Shown: one piece after another, positions 1-6,821 of the stretch
How positions within the stretch are numbered: the first letter of the stretch is position 1
Layout: the number at the start of each line of letters is the position of its first letter
Source: Pseudomonas sp. PSB18
Lineage (GTDB): Bacteria; Pseudomonadota; Gammaproteobacteria; Pseudomonadales; Pseudomonadaceae
Assembly: GCF_014596565.1 (NCBI RefSeq)
Contig: NZ_NOIN01000013.1
Location: forward strand, 86,400-150,399
Direction: 5' to 3'
Length of the DNA stretch: 64,000 bases
The notes under the pieces: model-generated
Database searches by the model: none
What the model saw: the letters and a program-made list of their open reading frames with translations, nothing else
Told to the model about the DNA's origin: nothing
Translations under genes and position numbers: made by a program

Positions 1-477
1 AAGCGCGCGCCGGCGATGATCAACGAAGCCGCGGAGTGCATGGGGGGAGCCGGTTACGTCGAAGACAGCATTCTGCCGCGCCTGTACCGGGAAGCGCCGG
101 TCAACTCGACCTGGGAAGGCTCCGGCAATGTGCAATGCCTGGATGTGCTGCGCGCCCTGTCCAAGGAGCCGGGTGTGCTGGAGGTTTTGTTCAGCGAACT
201 GGGTGACGGCCATGGCGATAAACGCTTGGCCGGGCACATCCACCAATTGCATGCAGCGTTCAAGGACACCGACGACATCCAGTACCGTGCCCGGCAATTG
301 ACCGAAGACATCGCGGTGGGCCTGCAAGCCAGGTTGTTGCTCGAAGCGGGCAACAGCGACGTCAGCGATGCCTTCATCGCCAGCCGCCTGGGTTCGACTG
401 GCCGGGTCTACGGCGCCTTGCCGCGAGGGTTGAATGTGGAGGCCATCGTGACGCGTTCCACCCCGCAGGGGTTTTGA
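1..477 (+). CDS. aidB: Acyl-CoA dehydrogenase, AidB-like, C-terminal part
   Basis: The reading frame is open from base 1, so the 5' end lies outside the window; about 158 C-terminal residues remain. The stretch ECMGGAGYVEDSILPRLYRE followed by PVNSTWEGSGNVQCLDVLR matches the conserved FAD/active-site end of acyl-CoA dehydrogenases. The wording NSxWEGSGN with CLDVLR is closest to AidB, the alkylation-response flavoprotein, rather than to short-chain catabolic enzymes. A further helical tail of about 100 residues also fits AidB. AidB has weak isovaleryl-CoA dehydrogenase activity and binds DNA, so a general acyl-CoA dehydrogenase role cannot be excluded. A repeat doublet follows the stop. Confidence 0.8.
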   Translation, partial: KRAPAMINEAAECMGGAGYVEDSILPRLYREAPVNSTWEGSGNVQCLDVLRALSKEPGVLEVLFSELGDGHGDKRLAGHIHQLHAAFKDTDDIQYRARQLTEDIAVGLQARLLLEAGNSDVSDAFIASRLGSTGRVYGALPRGLNVEAIVTRSTPQGF

Positions 478-504
478 GAAGCCGGCGACAGGCGCCTGTC
501 CCTC

Positions 505-594
505 GTGGGAGCGAGCCTGCTCGCGATGGCGTCGGCACATCCAGCATCAATGCAAGCTGACCCACCGCAATCGCGAGCGGGCTCGCTCCCACAG
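505..594. repeat. REP doublet (GTGGGAGC family)
   Basis: Two inverted copies of the Pseudomonas REP unit face each other: GTGGGAGCGAGCCTGCTCGC at 505-524 and its reverse complement form at 571-593. They lie in the gap between aidB and amn. Each unit folds into a hairpin, and the pair has the arrangement of a REPIN. Confidence 0.9.
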
Positions 595-736
595 GGGAAT
601 AGCGTTCAAGGGGGGGCCTTCGCTCCCACAGTGGGGCTTCGGTGGATGATCGAGAGTGTCCAACACGCCGCTGTTCCCGTAAGACGACGATGCAGGCAAG
701 ATGAAGGTCTGCAAGTCAGAACACAGGAAGCTGATC

Positions 737-2200
737 GTGACCGAAGCGTTTATTGTTGTTCAAACCGCCGAACAAGCCGTGGATCGCCTGGCGGCCCTGC
801 ACGAGCGTGCGACCACCGCGTTGAACCAGGCGCTCATGCGCTACCTCAAGGACCGCATCGAGCCGGATGCCGAGCAACGAGCGCTGTTCCGTTATCCGGC
901 GCTGCGCCTGACCTACCACTGCCATGGCGAGGTCCCGCAAACCACCCGCGCCTATGCCAAGGTCCAGTTGCCGGGCACCTACAGCGTCACCGTCACCCAT
1001 CCTGCCGCATTTCGTAAGTACCTTCTCGAACAACTCGTCCCGCTGATGCATGACTTTACCGTCACCGTGGAAGTGGGCGTCAGCGAGCAGAACATTCCTT
1101 ACCCCTATGTCGTGGAGCAGGGCGATGAACTGGCCGGTTCCGGTGTGACGGCGGCGGTGCTGGCGCGGGTATTCCCCAGCACCGACCTGTCGGCTGCCAC
1201 CGATGGCATTGCCGACGGCCTCTATGACTGGGAAAACACCGACCCGCTGCCCCTGTCGTTGTTCGACGCCGCTCGCGTGGATTTCTCCCTGCGCCGTCTC
1301 GTGCACTACACCGGCAGCGATTGGCGCCATGTGCAGCCGTGGATCCTGCTGACCAACTATCACCGCTATGTCGACCAGTTCATCGTCCATGGCCTGGAGC
1401 AATTGCGTAGCGACCCGCGTTTCGTACGCATGGTCCTGCCGGGCAACGTGATCATCGACAAGAACATGGACCACAGCGAAGCGTCGGCCATCGCCGCCGG
1501 CGTGGTCTGGCACCGTTACCAGATGCCGGCCTATCACCTGCAGGCCAACGACGGCCATGGCGTGACCCTGGTGAACATCGGTGTCGGTCCTTCCAATGCC
1601 AAGAACATCACCGACCACCTGGCCGTGCTGCGACCGCATTGCTGGCTGATGATCGGCCACTGCGGCGGGCTGCGGCAGTCCCAGACCATCGGCGACTACG
1701 TGCTGGCCCACGCCTACATGCGCCGTGATGGCATCCTCGACCGGGTGGTGCCACCGAATATCCCGATTCCCGCCTTGGCGGAAGTACAACTGGCGCTTCA
1801 GCAGGCTGCGGCGAACATCACCGGCGAAAAAGGCGATGAGCTGAAGAAACGCCTGCGTACTGGCACCGTGCTGACCTACGACGACCGCAACTGGGAGCTG
1901 CGCTGGGCCCAGGAGCGTCCGCTGATCAACCTGTCCCGCGCGGTGGCGGTGGACATGGAGAGCGGCACCATCGCCGCCCAGGGTTATCGCCTGCGGGTGC
2001 CCTACGGCACCTTGCTTTGCGTCTCGGACAAACCGCTGCACAGCGAAATCAAGCTGCCGGGCTCGGCCAACGCGTTCTATGAGCGTGCGGTCAACCAGCA
2101 CTTGAAAATCGGTATCGAGGCATTGGATCTGTTGCGCAACCAGCTCAATTCATTGCATTCGCGCAAACTGCGCAGCTTCGACGAACCGCCGTTCCGCTGA
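737..2200 (+). CDS. amn: AMP nucleosidase
   Basis: Hydrolyses AMP to adenine and ribose 5-phosphate, adjusting adenylate pools in the cytoplasm. The C-terminal half has the purine nucleoside phosphorylase-like fold of the family (GVGPSNAKNITDHLAVLRPH, MIGHCGGLRQSQTIGDYVLA, then VDMESGTIAAQGYRLRVPYG and CVSDKPLHSEIK); the N-terminal part is the regulatory AMN_N domain. I chose GTG at 737 because AGGAAG sits 7 bases upstream. It gives 487 residues, close to the 484 of E. coli Amn. An in-frame ATG at 701 would add 12 residues but has a weaker ribosome site. The gene stands alone, with a strong hairpin after its stop. Confidence 0.93.
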   Translation: MTEAFIVVQTAEQAVDRLAALHERATTALNQALMRYLKDRIEPDAEQRALFRYPALRLTYHCHGEVPQTTRAYAKVQLPGTYSVTVTHPAAFRKYLLEQLVPLMHDFTVTVEVGVSEQNIPYPYVVEQGDELAGSGVTAAVLARVFPSTDLSAATDGIADGLYDWENTDPLPLSLFDAARVDFSLRRLVHYTGSDWRHVQPWILLTNYHRYVDQFIVHGLEQLRSDPRFVRMVLPGNVIIDKNMDHSEASAIAAGVVWHRYQMPAYHLQANDGHGVTLVNIGVGPSNAKNITDHLAVLRPHCWLMIGHCGGLRQSQTIGDYVLAHAYMRRDGILDRVVPPNIPIPALAEVQLALQQAAANITGEKGDELKKRLRTGTVLTYDDRNWELRWAQERPLINLSRAVAVDMESGTIAAQGYRLRVPYGTLLCVSDKPLHSEIKLPGSANAFYERAVNQHLKIGIEALDLLRNQLNSLHSRKLRSFDEPPFR

Positions 2201-2222
2201 TACTGCTCGGGCGGTGGTCATT

Positions 2223-2260
2223 TAACGGTCGGGCCACTAGCATGTCGGCCTTGACCGTTA
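2223..2260. other. Inverted repeat between amn and rluE
   Basis: TAACGGTC (2223-2230) pairs with GACCGTTA (2253-2260), and an inner GGCC/GGCC pair extends the stem. There is no T run, so this is not a classic terminator. It sits 12 bases before the rluE start and could be an RNA stem or an operator. Confidence 0.5.
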
Positions 2261-2272
2261 GATAGTGCCGCC

Positions 2273-2908
2273 ATGTCCCGACCTCCACGTCCCGTTTCCC
2301 GCCGTCCTGGCGTGAAACCTCCTGCATCCGCCGCGCGCCGGGTGGCGAAGGCGCCTCCGGCCGAGCCCAGGCTGATCCTGTTCAACAAGCCTTTCGATGT
2401 GCTGACCCAATTCAGTGATGGCGAGGGGCGGGCGACGCTCAAGGATTTTATCGACATCCCGGGCATTTACCCGGCCGGGCGGTTGGATCGCGACAGCGAA
2501 GGGCTGTTGTTGCTCACCAACGACGGCCAATTGCAGGCGCGTATCGCCGACCCCAAACACAAACTGGCCAAGACTTATTGGGTGCAAGTGGAAGGCGAGC
2601 CAAGCGCTGAACAGTTGCAGCGCCTGCGTGATGGCGTGGAGTTGAACGACGGCATGACGCTGCCCGCCGAGGCGCGGCTGCTGGAGGAACCGCAGCTATG
2701 GCCGCGCAACCCGCCGGTGCGTTTTCGTAAAAGCGTGCCCACGAGTTGGCTGGAACTGGTCATCCGTGAGGGGCGCAACCGTCAGGTGCGACGCATGACC
2801 GCCGCGGTGGGCCTGCCGACACTGCGGCTGGTGCGGGTCAGGATCGGCGACTGGACGATCGAAGGCCTCGACCAGGGCCAGTGGAAAGAGGTCCCGGCGC
2901 GCTTATAG
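2273..2908 (+). CDS. rluE: 23S rRNA pseudouridine synthase RluE-type
   Basis: Member of the RsuA/RluB/E/F family, which isomerises uridine in large-subunit rRNA (U2457 in E. coli for RluE). The catalytic-Asp motif GRLDRDSEGLLLLTNDG is intact at about residues 66-82, and the family's second motif appears as IREGRNRQVRRMTAAVG. The protein has a basic, proline-rich N-terminal tail of about 35 residues and no S4 domain, as in RluE. ATG at 2273 is the first in the frame. The stop overlaps by 6 bases the stop of the convergent DUF2788 gene. Length is 211 residues, normal for the family. Confidence 0.88.
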   Translation: MSRPPRPVSRRPGVKPPASAARRVAKAPPAEPRLILFNKPFDVLTQFSDGEGRATLKDFIDIPGIYPAGRLDRDSEGLLLLTNDGQLQARIADPKHKLAKTYWVQVEGEPSAEQLQRLRDGVELNDGMTLPAEARLLEEPQLWPRNPPVRFRKSVPTSWLELVIREGRNRQVRRMTAAVGLPTLRLVRVRIGDWTIEGLDQGQWKEVPARL

Positions 2909-3112
2909 CGCTCCCGACTCGATCAGGCCGATCACCACGCTCTTGATGACGAACGCCGCCACGCCGAGCCCCAGCACGAAAAACAGGATGAACGAACCGA
3001 AACGCCCGGCCTTGGATTTCTTCGCCAGATCCCAGACGATGAAGCCCATGAAAATGATCAGGATGCTGACCAGACCGGTCATCATCCACTCTTCGAAAAC
3101 GGCAGGATCCAT
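2903..3112 (-). CDS. DUF2788 small membrane protein
   Basis: A 69-residue protein with two predicted membrane helices (LVSILIIFMGFIVWDLA and the FILFFVLGLGVAAFVIKSVV stretch) joined by a short basic loop (KKSKAGR). This matches the DUF2788 family, common in Pseudomonas and of unknown role. The start lies 13 residues before the first helix. It runs convergently with rluE and their stop codons overlap. No signal peptide cleavage site or metal-binding motif is visible. I infer an inner-membrane location only. Confidence 0.8.
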   Translation of the reverse strand: MDPAVFEEWMMTGLVSILIIFMGFIVWDLAKKSKAGRFGSFILFFVLGLGVAAFVIKSVVIGLIESGAL

Positions 3113-3228
3113 CGAAACACTCCGGCGTGGGCGGGGTTGAAAAGGCGGGGCGAGTATACGGCATGGGGGCAGGGCGAGGGATTGACCTGCGGCGGTGTGT
3201 CGCAGCTATTCATCGCCTGGGCTGACGC

Positions 3229-3295
3229 TATCGCGAGCAGGCTCGCTCCCACAGGGGATCGCGATCAATGTGGGAGCGAGCCTGCTCGCGATGGC
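3229..3295. repeat. REP doublet (GTGGGAGC family)
   Basis: Units at 3231-3253 and 3270-3294 in tail-to-tail order, reversed relative to the first doublet. They lie between DUF2788 and the lrp-type gene and end five bases from the stop of the latter. Confidence 0.9.
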
Positions 3296-3299
3296 GGTT

Positions 3300-3779
3300 T
3301 CAACTGCGCAGATGAGTCAACGGCAATTCGGTACTGCTGAGCACCTGGTTCAGCACGAAACTCGAGCGCACGCTGGTGACGCCGTCGATCCGGGTCAGGT
3401 GGCCCAGCAGCAGTTTCTGGTAGTGGTCCATGTCCGGCACCACCACCTTGAGCTGGTAGTCCGCGTCCATACCGGTTACCAGGCTGCATTCCAGCACCTG
3501 TGGCAGGTTGCGAATCGCGGCTTCGAAGTTTTCGAAGCGTTCGGGGGTGTGACGGTCCATGCCGATCAGCACGTAGGCGGTCAGGCTCAGGCCGAGCATT
3601 TTGCGATCGAGCAACGCGACCTGGCGGGTAATGTAGCCGTCGTCTTCCAACTGCTTGACCCGCCGCGAACAGGGCGAGGGTGACAGGCCGATGCGCTCGG
3701 CCAGTTCCTGATTGGAGATGCGCGCGTCACGCTGCAGCTCCGCCAGAATGCTCAGGTCGTAACGGTCGAGTTTGCTCAT
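3300..3779 (-). CDS. Lrp/AsnC family transcriptional regulator
   Basis: A 159-residue feast/famine regulator. Residues 1-60 form the AsnC-type helix-turn-helix (LDRYDLSILAELQRDARISN, then ELAERIGLSPSPCSRRVKQL). Residues 65-150 are the RAM ligand-binding/oligomerisation domain, with the typical YVLIGM and VTGMDADYQLKVVV strands. The amino-acid effector cannot be read from sequence. No metabolic gene is adjacent on its strand; the upstream gap carries repeated AATTGCG elements that could be its own operators, and beyond it lies the candidate small RNA. The start is the first ATG, directly after the gap. Confidence 0.88.
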   Translation of the reverse strand: MSKLDRYDLSILAELQRDARISNQELAERIGLSPSPCSRRVKQLEDDGYITRQVALLDRKMLGLSLTAYVLIGMDRHTPERFENFEAAIRNLPQVLECSLVTGMDADYQLKVVVPDMDHYQKLLLGHLTRIDGVTSVRSSFVLNQVLSSTELPLTHLRS

Positions 3780-3794
3780 CGGTCGGGCCTTTAT

Positions 3795-3845
3795 CTTGAT
3801 AATTGCGTGAGATTATCTATCCGTGGGTAAAAATTGCGCAAGTGA
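3795..3845. promoter_or_regulatory. Candidate promoter/autoregulatory sites of the Lrp-type gene
   Basis: Two direct AATTGCG repeats at 3801-3807 and 3832-3838 are spaced about three helical turns apart. On the minus strand TTGCGC and GATAAT at 18-base spacing resemble -35 and -10 boxes for the regulator. The repeats overlap this promoter, which would fit autoregulation. This is inference from pattern only. Confidence 0.35.
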
Positions 3846-3889
3846 TGTTTATTCAAGCAATCTTCGCAATCATCTGTCGGCGGCCCAGG

Positions 3890-4093
3890 CCTATTCTTAT
3901 CACCAAGATCACTGCTCGGACAAACAGTCCAATGCAGCCCGCCCAAGCAGGCCGGCTGCGGTCGCGGCACCCACCGGTGCTGGCAGACCCCCGAGCTGCA
4001 CACTGTCCAGAAGACGGCGTGAGGTGAGCCGACGTCAAAAGCGTCGAGCACGGACGAAGTTCTCAAGGGGAGGCCGACGGGTCTCCCTTTTTT
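3890..4093 (+). ncRNA. Candidate structured small RNA with terminator
   Basis: The 400-base gap between the Lrp-type gene and the DUF6515 gene contains a run of compact hairpins. These are GGAC/GTCC near 3919-3931, a GCAGCC/GGCTGC stem with an inner GCC/GGC pair near 3933-3958, GCACC/GGTGC near 3967-3980 and CGACG/CGTCG at 4030-4046. The array ends in a rho-independent terminator. No ribosome site or plausible reading frame fits. I do not recognise the family; the 5' end is a guess, since only a weak TATTCT-like box near 3893 is seen. Confidence 0.5.
4068..4093 (+). terminator. Rho-independent terminator
   Basis: GGGAGGCC pairs with GGTCTCCC (one G-U pair) around a GACG loop and is followed by six T residues at 4088-4093. 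The T run is only on the plus strand, so it ends rightward transcription, most likely of the candidate small RNA. Confidence 0.8.
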
Positions 4094-4195
4094 AATGCCT
4101 GCGAAATAAACCTGGTGGCCTGATAATCTGGTGCAGAACCGGCCTGGGCTTTTCCCAGTCTTATCATCAGGCCCTGAACCGTTGTGAGGAATAAC

Positions 4196-5209
4196 ATGAA
4201 GTCGCGCATCTGGCGTCTGGCAGGTGTTGGTCTGTTGTGGGCAAGTGTCAGTGCGCAAGGGATGGCCGATGATCAGCAGAATCATGGTGGTCCCGACGGT
4301 GATCGGGGACACGATGGACGCGGCGGCAACGGTCAGGGGTACTCTGGCCAGCCGCGCCCCCAGAGCAACGAAATCATCCGCGGCGACAACAGTCGCCAGT
4401 TCGAACCCGGCGCCCAGCGCCAGGGTGGTCAATCCTATGATCGGTCGCCCCAGGACCCCAACGGTCATGGTCGTCCGCCGCAGCAGCAACAGCAGCCGGG
4501 CAACAACCTGCCGATCCAGGGCCGGCCCGACAGCGTGACCCAGACCCGGGAGCCGCAACCGGGTTACTACCGCGATATCCCGCGCCGCAGCGACGGTTAT
4601 CCGAGCAATCGGCCACGCCCCGATCATGACAATCGTCCTGACCAGCACTGGGCCGGTCGTCCAGACGGGCATGGCAATGGTTGGGGACCGGGGCCGCAGT
4701 ATCGTCCCGGCTATGTGATCGACCGCTTTCCGGATCGTAACTACCGCGTGCCCTATCGCGGCCAGGACTATTTCTTCTCGGGTGGCTATTGGTATCGCCC
4801 GCAAGGACCGCGCTATGTCGTGGTGCAGCCGCCTCGGGGCATCCGCACCCGTTACCTGCCCGATTATGCCCGGGAAGTCTGGATCGGCAGCTCGTTGTTC
4901 TTCCTAGCCGCCGGTGCCTATTACATTTACGAAGCCAACACCCAGGACTACGTCGTGGTCGACGCGCCCGTCGCCAACCCGCAGCCACAACCCCAAGGCA
5001 ACAGCTATGACGTGGTGGCGTACCCAGCCAACGGCCAGTCACCTGAGCAGGTCAATCAGGACGGCTATGAGTGCTATCGCTGGGCGGTGCAGCAGAGCGG
5101 TTTCGATCCGCGCAACTACACCTATCCGCCCGCGCCGGAAGTGGTGCAGACCTATCGACAGGCCCAGGGGAGTTGCTTGAGCAGTCGTGGGTATCAGGTG
5201 AGTTACTGA
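4196..5209 (+). CDS. DUF6515 secreted protein
   Basis: A 337-residue exported protein. Residues 1-25 form a signal peptide ending near GMADDQ. Residues 26-180 are a low-complexity region rich in Gly, Gln, Pro, Arg and Asp, probably disordered. The C-terminal part carries the DUF6515 pattern: YRGQDYFFSGGYWYRPQG, a hydrophobic segment with SSLFFLAAGAYYIYEAN, then a Cys-containing end (YECYRWAVQQSG and QGSCLSSRGY). ATG at 4196 follows GAGGA by six bases; a GTG 12 bases upstream is less likely. A box pair CTGCGA/GATAAT around 4103-4131 may be its promoter. Function is unknown. Confidence 0.8.
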   Translation: MKSRIWRLAGVGLLWASVSAQGMADDQQNHGGPDGDRGHDGRGGNGQGYSGQPRPQSNEIIRGDNSRQFEPGAQRQGGQSYDRSPQDPNGHGRPPQQQQQPGNNLPIQGRPDSVTQTREPQPGYYRDIPRRSDGYPSNRPRPDHDNRPDQHWAGRPDGHGNGWGPGPQYRPGYVIDRFPDRNYRVPYRGQDYFFSGGYWYRPQGPRYVVVQPPRGIRTRYLPDYAREVWIGSSLFFLAAGAYYIYEANTQDYVVVDAPVANPQPQPQGNSYDVVAYPANGQSPEQVNQDGYECYRWAVQQSGFDPRNYTYPPAPEVVQTYRQAQGSCLSSRGYQVSY

Positions 5210-5234
5210 GCATGCAGCCTGGAATGCAGTCCCC

Positions 5235-5369
5235 CTGTGGCGAGGGGATTTATCCCCGCTGGGCTGCGAAGCAGCCCTGAAACCTGAGACCTCGGTTTGG
5301 CTGACGAGTTGAATTGCAAGTTTTTGGGACTGCTTCGCAGTCCAGCGGGGATAAATCCCCTCGCCACAA
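5235..5369. repeat. Palindromic repeat doublet (GTGGCGAGGGGATTTATCCCC family)
   Basis: A second Pseudomonas repeat family. The unit at 5235-5277 contains GGCGAGGGGATTTATCCCC and GGGCTGCGAAGCAGCCC palindromes. A near mirror-image copy occupies 5327-5369. The pair fills the gap between two convergent genes. Confidence 0.85.
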
Positions 5370-5384
5370 TGACTCCTGCAAGGA

Positions 5385-6278
5385 TTAGGCGCTGGCGGCT
5401 TTCACCACTTCCGACGGATCCGCGTGAACCAGCACTTCGGCCTTCGGATAGGCCCGGTGGATGGCATCGGCGGCCTGGTCGCTGAGACCGTGGGCCACTG
5501 ACAGGGTCAGCTCCCCGGGCAATTCAAGATGCAGCTGCACGAACCAGTGATTGCCGGAAATCCGCGTGCGCAGATCATGGGCACCCAGCACGCCGGGCAC
5601 GGCGCAGGCCAGTTCCAGCATGTGCTGGCTGACGTCGGGTGGCAGTTCTTCGTCCATCAGCACGGAGAAACTTTCCCGGGCGATCTGGATGGCGCTCCAG
5701 AGAATGTAGACGGCGATGCCCAGGCCGAACCAGGCGTCGAGTTGATACCAGCCGAACCCGGCCAGCACCAGTGCCACCAGGATGCTGCCGTTGAGCAGCA
5801 GGTCGGAACGGTAATGCAGCGAGTCGGCACGCACGGCATTGGAGCCGGTGGCGCGGATGACCCGATGCTGCAAGGCCAGCAGCGCCAGGGTCAGGGCCAG
5901 GGAAAACACGATCACGCCGACACTGAGCCAGGGCGCCTCCACCGGGACCGGGGTTTTCAGGCGCTCGAATGCCTGCAGGGCAATCAACACGGCGCTGCCG
6001 CCGATGAACAGCGCTTGGGCCATGCCGGCCAAGGACTCGGCCTTGCCATGCCCGTAGCGATGATCGGCGTCGGCGGGGCGCAAGGCGTAATGCACTGCCA
6101 GCAGGTTGAGCAGCGATGTGACGCCGTCCAAGGCCGAGTCGGTCAGGCCGGCGAGCATGCTCACCGAACCGCTCAGCCACCAGGCCAGTGCCTTGGCGAT
6201 AATCAGGATCAACGCCACGACCACCGAGGCGCGGGTGGCCAGGCGTAGAAGGCGAGCGTGTTCGGTGCTGGTGGTCAT
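5385..6278 (-). CDS. Cation diffusion facilitator (FieF-like divalent metal exporter)
   Basis: A 297-residue inner-membrane transporter of the CDF family, which exports Zn(II), Fe(II) or similar ions by proton antiport. Six membrane segments occupy residues 15-210. The metal-site pattern of helix 2 is seen as TDSALDG, and the cytoplasmic loop has DADHRYGHGKAESLAG, both typical of FieF/YiiP. A cytoplasmic ferredoxin-like domain of about 80 residues follows, with GAHDLRTRISGNHWFVQLHL. The N-terminal start MTTSTEHARLLRLATRAS fits FieF. The exact metal cannot be assigned. A lipoprotein gene lies just upstream on the same strand. Confidence 0.88.
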   Translation of the reverse strand: MTTSTEHARLLRLATRASVVVALILIIAKALAWWLSGSVSMLAGLTDSALDGVTSLLNLLAVHYALRPADADHRYGHGKAESLAGMAQALFIGGSAVLIALQAFERLKTPVPVEAPWLSVGVIVFSLALTLALLALQHRVIRATGSNAVRADSLHYRSDLLLNGSILVALVLAGFGWYQLDAWFGLGIAVYILWSAIQIARESFSVLMDEELPPDVSQHMLELACAVPGVLGAHDLRTRISGNHWFVQLHLELPGELTLSVAHGLSDQAADAIHRAYPKAEVLVHADPSEVVKAASA

Positions 6279-6306
6279 GGCGCGGTCGTTCCTTCAGTGG
6301 CGCCCG

Positions 6307-6726
6307 TTATGCGGCCGGTTTGAGTCCGAGAGCGGCCAGTTGCTGCGCGCTGCCCTTGTGTTGGATCAGCCGTGGATCGTCGAGGGGGAAGCTGCGACCC
6401 AGTTCGCTTTCCAGGATGGCCTGCAGTTTATGGTTGTCGACGCTGCCGTCAGGGTTGACGGCCTGCTTGAGTTTTTCCGGCGCGATCTGGGCGGTCTTGC
6501 CCGGTTCGAAGTAAATGGCGCCGGTGGCGAAGTCCACCGCGAACGCGATCAGGCCGGGGATGATGTAGAACAGCAGGCCGACGGCGTCGAGCGCGGCAAT
6601 GGCCGGGTCGATCTTGCCGTCGATCTGGCCGCGACGGTCAGGGTAGAAGATCGAGCCGCAGGCGCTGACCTGGGTCAGCAGGGTGGCGACCAGGACACCA
6701 CCGATCACGCGAAAGGGAATACGCAT
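6307..6726 (-). CDS. Putative lipoprotein
   Basis: A 139-residue protein with a signal peptide and lipobox VSAC; Cys23 would be the lipidated residue. A hydrophobic segment (VGLLFYIIPGLIAFAVDFA) follows at about residues 49-67, then a polar C-terminal part. ATG at 6726 has AGGAG seven bases upstream, so I prefer it to the longer frame reaching 7008, which would run into hrpB antisense. Related short lipoproteins are common in Pseudomonas and have no known function. It may be co-transcribed with the CDF gene 28 bases downstream. Confidence 0.75.
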   Translation of the reverse strand: MRIPFRVIGGVLVATLLTQVSACGSIFYPDRRGQIDGKIDPAIAALDAVGLLFYIIPGLIAFAVDFATGAIYFEPGKTAQIAPEKLKQAVNPDGSVDNHKLQAILESELGRSFPLDDPRLIQHKGSAQQLAALGLKPAA

Positions 6727-6821
6727 AACAATCTCCTGAGCAGGTAAGGGCGTTGTTGGTTTGAGTCCAGACCACGCCAAACAGTTCGCCGTTATACTCG
6801 GCCCTCTGTTTTGGAGCCAGC

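Noticed and set aside
716..2101. Long antisense frame opposite amn
   Set aside because: Typical of high-GC genomes; the plus strand encodes a clear AMP nucleosidase and the antisense product has no motif.
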